A stretch of 64,000 bases of DNA from Mangifera indica (taxonomy: Eukaryota; Streptophyta; Magnoliopsida; Sapindales; Anacardiaceae): positions 14,599,408 through 14,663,407 of the forward strand of contig NC_058150.1 of NCBI RefSeq assembly GCF_011075055.1, written 5' to 3'. Position 1 is the first letter of the stretch; the number at the start of each line of letters is the position of its first letter. The notes beneath the pieces are model-generated. The model saw nothing but the letters and a program-made list of their open reading frames with translations. It searched no databases and was not told the origin of the DNA. Shown here in pieces: positions 35,645 to 49,500 of the stretch. The translations under genes and the position numbers were made by a program.

Positions 35645-36395
35645 GGCCAAACGACTATTTGCCACCCAAGGTATGCTGTAATGACAAATTTTCATCCTTT
35701 AACTATGGAAACAACAAATACCTATCTATAGTCGGTTAAATTTAACAGAATCCTAACGTCTACAAATTTTATCTCTTTTTACCTCTCTAAACTTTAAAAA
35801 CTAAAATTTTCCCTCAACCTAAGTTTTAAAAAATGGCAGTTTCACCCTAGGGTTTGGTTTTGAAATCTCCAGCGACTTCTCCGGCTCCATTGCCGACGAC
35901 CTTTCCCTCCCGAAGCATCCTCTCCTTCTGACGATCTCTTTCCTCCCATTTGGAGGGCTGATCGGTGTCGGAGACGCCTTGGGAGACAAAGAACTTCGTC
36001 TTCCCCGACGAAGTTTTTCGTCTCCCAAGGCGTCTCCGACGTCGATCGACCTCCAAATAGGAGGAAAAAGGTCATCGGAAGGAGAGGATGCTTCGAGAGA
36101 GAGAGGTCGTCGGCAATAGAGCCGGAGATGTCGTCGGAGATTTCAAAACCAAACCCTAGGGTGAAACTGTCATTTTTTAAAACTTAGACTGGGGGAAAAT
36201 TTTAGTTTTCAAAGTTTAGGGACGTAAAAATAGATTATATTTTAGTTTATTTTTTAATATTATAGAGAAAATGACGATTTTACCCTTACTATCATTATTT
36301 TTAACTGGCCATGGGTGAATATTTGATGTTTCTATAGTTAAAAGGTGGAAACTTGTCATTACAGCATACCTTGGGTGGGAAATAATCGTTTGGCC
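35645..36395. mobile_element. Non-autonomous MULE-type foldback MITE, copy B
   Basis: A 751-bp element with termini ggccaaacgactatttgcca and the inverted match at 36395, flanked by a perfect 9-bp duplication ttacaaaaa (35636-35644 and 36396-36404). The two halves are near reverse complements over most of their length, centred near 36005 (cttcgtcttccccgacgaag), so a transcript could fold into a long hairpin. Minus-strand frames of 69-77 codons in 35819-36075 are products of the arm sequence. Confidence 0.93.
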
Positions 36396-36729
36396 TTACA
36401 AAAATGAAAACATTCAAACAAATAAATATGAGTCAAAATTTAAACATACCAGTATGAAATTCTTTGATTTATGTAATTGTTAAAATTTCGGGAAATTAAA
36501 ATAATTGCCCCAAAGATTAAGGGCTAAAACGAAATTACCCCTAAATTTTAACACTAAACGAAAATGCCCCAAAATTGTGAAGAGACAAAAATGCCCCTCC
36601 ACTCAAAATCGTCCAAAACCACACGCACAACAGCCAAACACACGAAACTGAAAATTTTGAACACACGATTCGCGCACTCGACAACTCCGATTTCATTCGG
36701 CGATTTTTTCGACGTTTCCGACAACGACG

Positions 36730-39700
36730 ATGGACAAAAAGGTTAGTAAAACAACCCTTGTCATCTCTTTATGCATTTCATTTCACGCTTTGAGCGATTT
36801 GATGCGAAATTTGGGTGTTTTGTGTTAGGGTTTACGGTTAGAAATTTTCGAAGAAAATGCTTGATTGTTTGCTGATTTTGATGAATTATGTTAGGGCTTT
36901 TATGTTAGATTAGGTTTAGAGTTGATTGTTGTTGAAATGGAGTTTGAAAAACGAAGTTTGGAAGGTGAAATGTGGCCACACGAATTCGGCAGTCATCACG
37001 TGAATGGCGTAATGACCACACGAATTCGTGTGGTCAGCATTTGTGTAGACAGAGAGGTGTTTTGAACTTTTCAAACTTTGTGGACTACACGGAATCGTGT
37101 GGTTGGGGGTGAAAATGCGCATTTTCATCGTGTGGTGGGGCATAGTTAAATTAGGAAACTGTGTAGGGTGGCAAAATTACGGTCAACCCCCCGAATTCAT
37201 GTGGTTGACTCACGAATTCGCGTGGTGGGGCAAATTACAATTTTCCAGAAGTTTAATAGCATGTGTTTCCTCTTGTTGGAATCAGGGGGGCAGAATGTAA
37301 TTCTATTAAATTTTAGGGCTTTTTTGATTTTTTCATATGAGATCAAATTGAAATTTAACCATCTTAAGGTTTTTTGACGTATAGAATTCGAATTTGATAT
37401 CTGTTTTTTTGAATAAGGCCTCTATGTATAGAATTGAATAATTTATTCCAAAAAATTTATATAAATTTAATATAATTATAATTTAATTTTCATACAGGGA
37501 GCTGTACAAAAGAGAAAAAGAGACGAAAGCAGAGATGAACTGCGATTTCCTCTCGAAAAATACTTCAAGGCTCAAGTTACTACACGTGGATATAGAGATG
37601 TTGGAGCCGTGATAAAAAAATTATTAACAGAGAGACAATTACAAATGTTTCGGCGTACATGTTTCGGACACTTCCTAGAGTTGAAGGATAGTCGATTTAG
37701 TGGGGTCCTAATACATTCTTTCATCCTTCGAGTGGTAAATAAGATGACTTCGGGAGAGGAGTTATGGTTTCGGGTTAATGACGTGGATATCAGATTCAGT
37801 GCATATGAGTTTGCTATTATGACAGACCTTCGATTCAGTCATTTGGTAGATATCGACCTCTACATTCCATCGAAAGCCACAGATCGGATCCTCCAGACAT
37901 ATTTTCACGGGTGTAAATCAGTTACATATGTTGATCTGAGTCATGTTTTCCAGCAGAGACCGTGGGGGGAAGACGACACTGATGCAGTTAAGTTAGCACT
38001 ATTGTTTTATCTTCACATGTGGTTGTTAGGGAGTGACTTGAGGAAAACAATTTCCCAAAAGATATTACAATTAGTTAATCATCTGGATGGGTTTAATGCA
38101 TACCCGTGGGGAGTACGAGTATGACAGATGACATATCGCTCTATATGCGATAACATCTCCCGAATTTCTATGGATTTCGGTCCGAAAAAGAAAAAAAAAA
38201 TCAGCTTAAGCAGTATGACATTATGAGATTTCCATTAGCGTTTCAGGTAATTATGATATTTATTAATTCAAACAAAAAATAAAAGTTTAAAATAAAATTA
38301 GTTTAATATGATTGTAAATATATACAATAATCGATTTATATTGATATTGCAGTTTTGGATTTACGAGACGCTGGACTCGTTATTTCGATGGATAGACGAG
38401 TCGCCGTATATGGGAGCCGCCTGGATGTTGAGATGGCACACGAAGGACATTCCGGGATGGGATTCTATCTCAGCTATCTTCACTGGAGATCCAGTAAGTA
38501 CTAATTTATTAAGTATTAACACATACTCTGGATATGACAATAATGAATACTGAAAATAAATATTTTGTAGGATGATGTTAATTTTCCATTAGAGTTATCT
38601 CCAGTTGAGAGAGATACGGAGTGGTATGAGGATATCGTCCGATATACAGGGATGTCGGATAATCGATCTTCTTCAGCGTCAGCAGATGCACCATCGAGTC
38701 CTTGTGACGTTAGTTCTCTGATCGTAGCTCCTCCTCCTGTTGATGCTTCTGTTCAGCCCCCTCCCACGTGCCCGATTAGCGACCCTATCAAGGAGCTTAT
38801 ATTATTGGGTTTCGGGCTTAGGCCCCCTACCATCGAGCATATATCACCGGATCCCGTGCCTATGCCCCCTACCACTAAGCAGATACCAGATGATCATCCT
38901 ACCACTAGACCAGATTTCTCCATTCATCACTTCGATGCTGCATTGGCTCAATGGGGAAATCTTATCTTAGCTCGACTTACTGGGTTAGAGGCTAGGATAG
39001 AGAATAGGTTTAGTCGCATTGATGGTAGGATGACTCTTATGGAGGATAGATTGAGTTGTATAGAGCATACGACGAGATTGAGTCGTACGGAGGCCGGATA
39101 CTCTCATCACCATCCAGATACTGTCGGACAGGTAAACAAGTTAATACTTTACAAGATATTAAAATCTATTTATATACGTAATTGTTTGTAACTTTATAAT
39201 AATTGCACATTATCTTACAGCCTTCTCAGGATGATGGTGATAGACACTCGACAGGTGCTTTCACGTTCTCGTCTTCACCTGTTGTCGATGTGAGTACTAA
39301 CTGTTTCGAGTATTTTAAGAATGTTATTTCTGAAATAAATTTTAATATGTTAAAATTATTATAGCGTCAGTTGTTTGATGAGAGACCATCCCGAGAAGAT
39401 ATGATATTGACTGTTGATATCGGCGATTATATATCATTGCATGAGATCTTCTCGATGGTACCTTCTACGATGGTTCAGGTAGTCAAAACGTCCTCTTGAA
39501 ATCAATGTTATATCTAAATTCTTTGATTGTACATCTATTAATCCCGTTAAATATAACTCTTCGATTAATTATTATTAATTACTAATACTGATACAGGATG
39601 TCGGCGATGATGGATTACTTCACATGAGCCCTTCTCCGTCGACACCTTCTGTGATTATTCCGGTTAGTATAACATAGATATACAATATTATATCTCATTT

Positions 39701-41464
39701 ACACATTTGTAGTTTGATTTTCTCTAAACTTGTTATTATCGTTCTTTGTGCTAGCGGCCTGACGTTTCTACGACTACACCGATTACGAATCCCATTGTGA
39801 CATCTGTTTCGACATTAGAGGTACGTACATTGTATAATGAATATTTTATTATTTTTTTGTTGAATAGTATGATTTACTAATATTAAATGTTAATATTGTC
39901 ATAGGATATTACCGATGTCGATCAATCACCACATGCGGATGCTCCAGTATCCTTTTGGGAGGAGGTTGAGGTGAAGTGCCAAAATTTTCATCTATTAATT
40001 GTTACATTTGTTAATTTCAATAGTCGTTTAACCTTCCTATCATATTACAATAGGATCTCCATTTGGTCTATCTCAACACTTCAAGCAAAGGAAAATCGAT
40101 GATCGAGATTGTTTCCGAGGATGATGAGGTCACTGATGAGGTTATTGAGATCCCTGCACACGAGGGCCAGGAGCAGGTAATTGAATATTTAAGAAATTTA
40201 ATAACTACAATTAAAATAATTTATCATCGCATTTAGTCAATTCATATATTTGAATACAACTGGTCTCAAAAGAAAATATATTCGATATAGCTTCACTTGC
40301 GGATTCTCCAGCTATGACTCCAGCGATGCAGAAGGTATTAAAAAGTTTTGATTTTTACTAAATTTATTTATTTATTATTCATTTGACCTAACATATCATT
40401 TGTTTTAGTGTAGTATTTTTGCACAGTTCGTGGTAAGATTATCAAGAAGGGACCCCTGATTCGTAGTCCATACATGAATCCTCTGAAACCACAAGGCCAA
40501 CGAACGAGACAGTCTGTACAGTTATCGAGAACTGAATGGGAGGAGGAATTCAAGAAGTGGTATGCAGAGCCGAACTTGTTCGAGAAACGTCATGTGTATG
40601 ACATAGGTAAGAGGACCAAAGCAGCATTTTGGGGTACACTCATGAACACTTCCGGATGGTTGTCTAACGAGGTGAGTTCACTTTAACAAATAAATTTCGT
40701 ATTTTGGTTAGATAATCCTTGTATAGCCTGATGACGTTATATCTTCTATTTTTTCAACATGTTGATTCGTTTTTGGGGTTATTACGTCGTCGCCAACATG
40801 ATGATACTACGAATGTTCGACAGAATTGGACGACGGTTTTGAGTTGTTTTGTTGGATACATCCCTCATGAGTATGCGGCCTGGACGAGAGATCCGAATAG
40901 CTACTAGTTCCCTTCTCTCTTTACACGTATGGTGGATGCAGATTACCCACCTGAGTTACATTTGCAACCTTGGGGTATGATCGATAAGGTTAGTAATCGA
41001 ATCTCGAGTACATTTTTGAAGAATAATCGATTAAGATCTAATTATAATTATATCAACGTGTACAAGTTTTTATCCCAATAAACTTTGAGAATGCTCATTG
41101 GGTAGCAGGGGTGTTGGATTTGAAGGAGTGGAAGATTACGGTTTACGACTCCTTATAGAGTTTCACAGCTGACCCGGAGCTATTTAGGTGAAAGATGTTG
41201 GGATATACATCGATGATACCACATTTACTAGCTGCAACATCATTTTGGGCCGATTCGCAGCGGAGTCCACGGGACGATCCATTTGCATTGCATAGGGTGG
41301 TGGATATACTGCAGCAGGTGCCCCTATCAGGTGACTGTGGGGTGTTCATGTTACGATACATCGAGTGTTTAGCACTTCACCGCTCGTTATGCTTTGAGGG
41401 GGAGGACTCGTTACGTCTGCGCACTCGTTTAGACACGCAGCTATATTTTCAAGATATTGATTGA
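36730..41464 (+). pseudogene. DUF1985-Ulp1 cysteine-protease-like gene of MULE-2 (broken)
   Basis: Multi-exon gene starting with a tiny exon (36730-36741, MDKK). Then 37498-38246 (DUF1985: FRRTCFGHFLELKD, EELWFRVNDVDIRFSAYEFA), 38353-38493 (141 bp, the same length as MULE-1 exon 3), 38571-39131 (Pro-rich then a coiled-coil-like LTGLEARIENRFSRIDGR), a run of short exons (39221-39289, 39365-39478, 39597-39662, 39755-39820, 39905-39970, 40054-40176), about 40427-40671, 40758-40988 and 41066-41464. The end has Ulp1 residues: His in NAHWVAG, Asp in VYDSL, Gln and Cys in [15 protein letters not shown]. Breaks: TGA 38122-38124, a frameshift at the A-run near 38186-38199, TAG 40905-40907, TAG 41156-41158, TGA 41189-41191, and AA where AG is expected before the last two exons. 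The joins between 40177 and 40426 are uncertain. Confidence 0.8.
36970..37235. repeat. Cluster of CACGAATTCGTG-type palindromes in Ulp1-gene intron 1 (MULE-2)
   Basis: At least five motifs of the form ccacacgaattcg or its inverse occur within 265 bp (about 36973, 37014, 37080, 37188, 37210). The one at 37014-37035 is a perfect 22-bp palindrome centred on GAATTC. They occupy intron 1 (36742-37497), the same place as the GCACCC minisatellite in MULE-1. Confidence 0.75.
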
Positions 41465-42389
<925 letters not shown>

Positions 42390-45004
42390 TTATTTCCCAT
42401 CTTTCTTTTTTCTTCCTAAACTTGATGGTATAGAACTAGGTACTGGAATAGGGCTTCTACAGTTCTGTCTTGTATGTTCAGGTTAATGACATCGGCTACA
42501 GATAAGTTGTTCAACAACCTCTCCTTGAGAAGGCCGTCTGTTTTTATTTGCTGGACGTCCTGCACGACGACGATACACATATGGTGGGTGGATAACAGTT
42601 GTCTCCTCCGGATGAAGCCACTCTGACTGATCTCCCAATGGATTGACTGCGTCTGCATAAACGGTTCGATAAAAAACTGTGCTGTAGTATGAATGCACCT
42701 ATTGAAGGCAGGTTGTAAGCTTCATATATCTTGCTACAACAATAACGTGCATGCAGGGAATCTTTGATAATTGAAATTTTTTACAAGTACATGTATGCTC
42801 CGTCAGGTCTACCAGGGCATCATATTGGCCACTACCAAGAACCTGGTATCTCTCAGTTGTTATAGGACGCACTTCTAAGTTTGAAGGCTTCCGTACACGT
42901 TTTGCGATCTTATCTTCAACCCAAGGTGTGACTGGACTGGTACAAGCATCTGTAAATCATATAAATATAAATTCATCTGGTTAGTAAACAAGTATAAGTT
43001 TAGTAACACACATTTATAATATAGTATAACGGTGAATATGAACTTACTGGCATGATTTCTTCTTTCATAAAACCATCGCTGCAATGTACCTCTAATGAAC
43101 TCGATCAGCATAGTAATAGGTAAACCTCGAGCGTGTTTGACCAAGGCATTAAATGACTCAGCAATATTGATAGTCATTACATTATACCTATGGCCTAGAA
43201 AATATGCTCGTGCCCATCGATCATAACCCACTTCACACAGGTATGCAGTTGCCTCAGGGTGCAAACAGGACAATGATTTCATGACCTGTTGGAATTCAAA
43301 TTCAGTGTATGCCTTGGCTGCTTTCTAGTACATCCATGCGACTTTAGCATTCTTTTTGTACTTGGACCGCATGTTACAATGGAGATGGTGACAACAATAA
43401 CCGTGATGCACACTAGGGAAAACTTCAGCTAATGCAGAAAATATGCTGACATGTCGATCTGAAATGATGGCCAAATGAGGTACCTCACCAATACAATCCC
43501 TCAGCTTTGTTAAAAACCAGCACCATATGTCATGATCTTCTTTGGGACCAATCCCAAAAGCAAGTGGATATATTTGATTATTCTCATCTAATGCGACAAC
43601 AATAAATAGTTGACCCAGATATCGACCCTTCAAGAAAACAATATCAATACAAATAACCGGTCGAATATGCTGCTGAAATGCACGGATACTACAACCGAAT
43701 GCCATGTAAAAGTATTTAAATCGATCCTCTTCATCCGTTAGTATATGTGTCACCATCCCCGGATTGCAATGCTCTAAATTGAGGCAATACTCTGGTAGCA
43801 ACATAAACGACTCTTCTGGTGTCCCCCTCAATGATTGAAGCGCCCAATTTCTCGCCCGTCATGCTTGTGCGTATGATATATCAATTTTATATCGATTGGC
43901 GATATCAGCAATGATCTCCTTCAGTCGATAAACACAATCAACTAAAATGAATTTGGTCCTCAAAATCTGCCCCAAAGCTCGAGCACCTGCTTGTCTATGA
44001 TGAGGTAATATCTGATTTCTGCAACATGTGTGACAACTATCCATACGATGTAATTCAAAGCTATCAGTTTCTCCCACCCTAATTGCCCGTGCACGCCATT
44101 TACATTCTTTGTTGCGACATTTAAGAACCCATCTAAGCGTGTCTGATTTTTCCACAAAAAATTGATATCCCCTACGAAGCGCGTCTTGAGTTATCGCATC
44201 AATGACATGTTGTTTACTAGAAAATAATGTACCAGCTTTTGGAGAATCAGTATCAGTCGATGCTTTAGAGTTTCTAGATGTAGATGGTTGATCAGGAAAA
44301 GGTGGTAACCAATGAAATGCATCAGTAAGAACATTCCTACCAGCAGGATTTATTTCTGGAAAATAACTCGTACCTCCAATATCGTTATTACCATAGGTCT
44401 TCTTTTTAATCTCTGGTTCTTCGATTGGAATATTCTGTTCAACCTTTCCATTAAATTCACTCCAGTCTGAAAAAGTTGCTTCGTCCCCATTAAGAAATTC
44501 TTCTGCACGATACAATGCATCAACGTTAACTTCATTTATATGTGCAAAATCTTCCTTTGATAATTCTTGTTTCGGATTGATCTCGATATTTTGAATCTCT
44601 TCTACACCAATAGTTTGATTTTCTGGATAACTGCTCGACTCCCCACCTTGAAAATCTTCATTTGCTTGTTGAGTCTCATAACTATCATCAGTAACTGTAG
44701 TTATAACAAAAACTGGAACACATTCTTTGAAGAGGTTAGATAGACCGTTAAGAACCTTAACATCCTCATCATTCGAAATTTCTATCGGAGCACCGTTGTC
44801 GAGATGCCTTGGTTTCATACTCAACTGAATGTTAAATATCCGTCGATCTATATTACACTTGTCGCTCACTATTTCGATTAATTCTTCGAATAATGTGTAT
44901 TCTGGAATTTTAATCAATTTCTTATTACCTCCAACATATTTTATAACATTATCATCATTTTCTATCCAATTTCCCCCATATCTAATTGAAGCATATCCAG
45001 CCAT
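42390..45004 (-). pseudogene. MURA-type Mutator transposase of MULE-2 (broken)
   Basis: Exon 1 45004-43048, exon 2 42959-42390; the frame is continuous apart from stops. Order: N-terminal PB1-like region (MAGYASIRYGGNWIENDDNV), acidic linker, MuDR-type N-terminal domain (FSSKQHVIDAITQDALRRGY, CRNKECKWRARA, HHRQAG), MULE core with first Asp in PVICIDIVFLKGRYLG (the usual Gly after Asp is Ile), second Asp in HLAIISDRH, HHLHCNM, the WARAYFLGHRYNVMTINIAE block, SWIM finger CTCKKFQLSKIPCMHV, and a CCHC knuckle beginning CSRCH. Breaks: TGA 43859-43861, TAG 43325-43327, TAG 42699-42701, and TAA 42483-42485 inside the knuckle. There are fewer lesions than in MULE-1 and the first 381 codons are open, consistent with a younger insertion. 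Confidence 0.9.
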
Positions 45005-45169
45005 TTAGATTAATCCTACAATAAAATATATAATCAACATAAATAATACAACTGAAAATAATATTTACAGATGTCTATTACATAATTATACCTATTCCAT
45101 AATTCAATTATATATTGTGACTACTTAAATATATCATGTTTTGGTATTACCCTTTAAAAAATAATAATT

Positions 45170-46066
45170 TAATTTAAAAGGGTAGTTTTGGTATTTAAGA
45201 GGATATTTGGGGCATTTTCGTTTAAATATTTTAATATAAGGGTATTTTTGCTTAACTCCTAAAATTTGGGGGTAAATTGTATATTGCCTAAATCAAATAT
45301 ATAATCAACATAAATAATACGACTGAAAATAGTATTTACAGATATCTATTACATAATTATATCTATTTCATACTTCAATTCGACAAAATAATATTATTAA
45401 ACATACCCTACTAATTTTTATTATTTTACTTATTACACACAACTATAATTTATTATATAAAATGTCACATATAATTACATTATTAATAAAATAATAACGA
45501 TTGAAATAATATCATGTTATCCTATACTACTATAATATTAAAAACATAACCTATCTAATTTTTATTATTTTACATATTACATATAACTATAATTTATTAT
45601 ATAAAATATCATATATAATTGCATTATTAATAAAATAATAACGATTAAAGTAATGACAGGGATAAATACCTCGTAATGACGAACTTTTCTCTTCACGCCC
45701 GAAATCTTGAACACGAACTTATTTTCTCTCTTCAGAAATCTCTCTCAGATATGTTAAAAATGAAGGAAGATATGTGGTTTATATAGAAATAGAGGAAGGG
45801 TAGTTTTGGTATTATTTTGGAGTATTTTTGTTTAAATACTTTAATTTAAGGGTATTTATGCTTTAACCCCAAAATTTATGGTAAATTTGTTTATTACCCT
45901 TAAATAAAATAGTAATTTAAATTAGAAAGGTAGTTTTGGTATTTAATGAGATATTTGAGGTATTTTCGTTTAAATACTTTAATTTAAGAGTATTTATGCT
46001 TTAACCCCAAAATTTGAGGTAAATTTTTTATTACCCCACAAAAAAGGGCATTTATTTTAATTTCCC
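45170..46066. repeat. Triplicated terminal-repeat sequence at the right end of MULE-2
   Basis: A block reading ggtagttttggtatt ... gcattttcgtttaaatactt ... ccccaaaatttg occurs three times in the same orientation (about 45179-45295, 45799-45900, 45918-46066). Only the outermost copy ends in the true terminus. A second repeat (aatcaacataaataatac ... tacataattat) occurs at 45032-45100 and 45302-45370. Together they form the upstream region of the transposase gene. Confidence 0.75.
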
Positions 46067-46485
46067 TAAAATTTCTCTTAAAAAAAAAGTTTCAAAGTAC
46101 TATTGGTTTTAAAAATATTTTTATTAACTTTTTTGTGGTAGCATTCTGAATTTGTGAAATTAAAAATTAATAAAAATATTTTTAAAATTAATTCCACGTG
46201 CAGTGCAGGTGTAGCCATCCCATCGCAAAAGCGGGTATTTCAAGTGGTACGGATACAAGCTGATATGGATTAGAAACTTGAAACCCATATCCTCCTACGT
46301 ACCCGTGGGCAAACCGTTCCTTTGCAGATCTAATTCTAATTATAATTTAAGACAATCAGATCAGACTTAATTGTCTTCTGTTTTGACTTTAGAATGTAGT
46401 ACAGTACAGTAGGCCTCCCGATGGTAATTTTCAATTCATCGTCTGCCTGAATCGTGGGATTTGTGGTTGGTGGTGGCTCAGTCTC

Positions 46486-46493
46486 ATATAAAA
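46486..46493 (+). promoter_or_regulatory. Probable TATA box of MTHFR
   Basis: ATATAAAA about 80 bp before the MTHFR start codon. A G-box core, CACGTG, lies near 46196, about 130 bp beyond the MULE-2 target duplication. Confidence 0.5.
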
Positions 46494-46572
46494 TCCTACT
46501 CTCCATCCCTCCCTCTTTTTCACATTTCTTGATTTTTATCTTCAGACATCTTAACTCTCTGTCGGTGCCAAA

Positions 46573-49500
46573 ATGAAGGTTATCGATAAGATTAGACAAG
46601 GTACTTCATCAGACAAGGTCGTCTTCTCCTTCGAATTCTTTCCCCCCAAGACCGAAGATGGCGTCGACAATCTCTTCGACCGTATGGACCGTATGGTCTC
46701 TCACAATCCCGCATTTTGCGACATCACCTGGGGCGCGGGTGGCTCCACCGCTGATCTCACTCTTGACATCGCTAACCGTATGCAGAACGTCATCTGTGTC
46801 GAGACTATGATGCATCTCACTTGTACTAACATGCCTGTTGAAAAGATCGACCATGCTCTTCAAACTATCAAGTCTAATGGCATTCAGAATGTTCTCGCTC
46901 TTCGTGGCGATCCTCCTCATGGACAGGATAAGTTCGTCCAGATCCAGGGTGGCTTTGCCTGCGCTCTCGACCTCGTATGTATTCTATGCCTACAGTTCTC
47001 ATGTTCAGTAGTCTTAGCGTATGAAGTTGTTTCATATAATTGGCAGCTTAAAAAATCATTCAGTTTAACTGAAATATTTCTTAGTAATCATGTAAGTTAT
47101 GTACACTTACATTTACTATGGTTTTATTTTTGTGGGTGTAATAATATGTTAATTTCGATAAACACGATTGTTAGTTACAACATAGAACCAAAATATGACT
47201 AATGTGGTTACTGGTTGTGGTAGATTTGCAGTATAAATTCTTTTGTCAGTGTGAATTACTATTGTTACTAATTTTGCAGGTGAAACATATTAGATCCCAG
47301 TATGGTGACTACTTTGGCATTACTGTTGCCGGTTACCCAGGTTATTTTTGTTTGATTTTAATATTTTTTATTGGTAATTAATTAATCGTTATGAATATAA
47401 TTATAATAACGGTAATCTATATTGATGATCAGAGGCACACCCCGATGCCATTGGACCTGATGGAGTGGCTACTTTGGAATCTTATACCAACGATCTTCAA
47501 TATCTGAAGAAAAAGGTCGTACTACTATTCATTTCGCGCAACAATAAACTCATAATCAATAGCTAATCATATTTTGAATTGATTATTTATGGAGTTTGTA
47601 TTGAATTTATGACGGATGGAGTTGAGTGTTCTGATGGTTTGATTTGATAGGTGGATGCTGGCGCAGATCTGATTGTTACTCAACTTTTTTATGATACTGA
47701 TATCTTTCTCAAGTTTGTGAATGACTGCCGCCAAATTGGAATAACTTGCCCCATTGTACCCGGAATTATGCCAATTAATAACTACAAGGGTTTCTTGCGC
47801 ATGACTGGTTTTTGTAAAACAAAGGTATGGCAGTTCCTGTGTGTTCACATAACTAAAGTAACTTTATGAAAATTGTGAACTATTAGTTGTTACCATTGAT
47901 TTCTATGCCATTTGAAATGGACAAAATTGGAGAAAGTAATTAACTGAGAATTTTGACCTTGTGTGTGCTTGCTAAACATTCATCCTTCATTTTGTGCTAT
48001 GTCTGTTGATTGTTGATAATATTTGATAGAATTTCGTGGTTCTTCTATATTTATTGACATAAGTTTGCTTTTGATGGTATGTTGTAGATACCAGCTGAGG
48101 TTACTGCTGCCCTGGAGCCTATCAAAGACAATGAAGAAGCTGTTAAAGCCTATGGAATTCACCTTGGAACAGAAATGTGCAAGAAAATCTTAGCTAATGG
48201 GATCAAGACATTGCATCTCTATACACTAAATATGGAGAAGTCAGCATTAGCCATTTTAATGGTTATTTCCAGATATCCTATTCAGATTTGAACTATCCTG
48301 TTTGTGATTAATATTTATCATTAAGGTTGGGCCTTCCTAATGATAGATTTACATTTGTAGAATCTTGGTTTGATTGAACAGTCCAAAATTTCCAGATCCT
48401 TACCTTGGAGACCTCCTACTAATATTTTCCGTGTTAAAGAAGGTGTTCGTCCTATATTTTGGTAAGCAGTGTAAATTAGGCTGCAAAATTATGAGATTTG
48501 ATAGTATGATCGAAGCATCCATATAACTTGCTTATTACTGTGCAACATGTCATTGCATTGTAATAGGTAAACTTTTGTAGACATCTTATATACTGGTCTA
48601 TGGATACAGGGCTAATCGTCCAAAGAGTTACTTGTCAAGGACAACAGGTTGGGATCAGTATCCTTGTGGGCGATGGGGTGATTCTCGTAATCCATCATAT
48701 GGTGCTTTATCTGACTATCAGGTAATGATATGATTATTGAACTTCAGCCTTTTTCTTTCAGATACTGTTAGAACTTTCAAATTTTAATCCAAGTTATTGT
48801 TTTTTTCAATCTCTGAATATGTTTCTTGAGAAAAGAATTTAATGCTTCTGTTTCAGTTGCAATCTATGTTTGTTGGACAACAAGCTTGTTGTATACTGAT
48901 CTCTGTAATTTTGAAAACTATGCTTACATGACATCCAAATCAGATACGGCGATGCACTTATGTAATCATCATTTGCTTTTGTGATTCTGTGGCTTGTTTC
49001 ATATATTTCTGTTGGTTTTTCATCCATGGGGTCTATTTGCTCTGATTTGATGGGTGTGTTACTTCAGTGTTTTCCTTTTAGTTTAAAAAAAACATAGATC
49101 AAGAGGAAAATTAGAAATGATATGAGAGAAGATAGGCAGCGATAGGTGATGGGAAGAAAAGAAATTGTTGTATTAGATACTCTTGTTGAAGGACACTATT
49201 CTTAATATAGACAAATGTATTGTATTCTTAAAGTCATTGAATTACGAATTATGATTCACAGAAAAAGTTGTCCTTAATTAGATGTCACATGCACTGTTGT
49301 GGACATTTTTGGAGTAATACATAAGTTGAACTTCTCTGATTAATGTTATGTTATGCGTTATTATGGATCTAGTGCTCCAGAGTCAACAGTTGTCTTGTAA
49401 TGGTAAAGGATACTGGCCCCCACGGAATTTGGTTCTCTGTACACATGGTTCTTGGAATGCTTTGTTATGATTCTGTTAAGATGATGCATTGCACTTGAAT

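Noticed and set aside
35819..36075. Three overlapping minus-strand frames of 69-77 codons
   Set aside because: Products of the inverted arms of MITE copy B, with equivalents in copies A and C.
46609..46920. 103-codon minus-strand frame
   Set aside because: Antisense shadow of MTHFR exon 1, which has clear family motifs.
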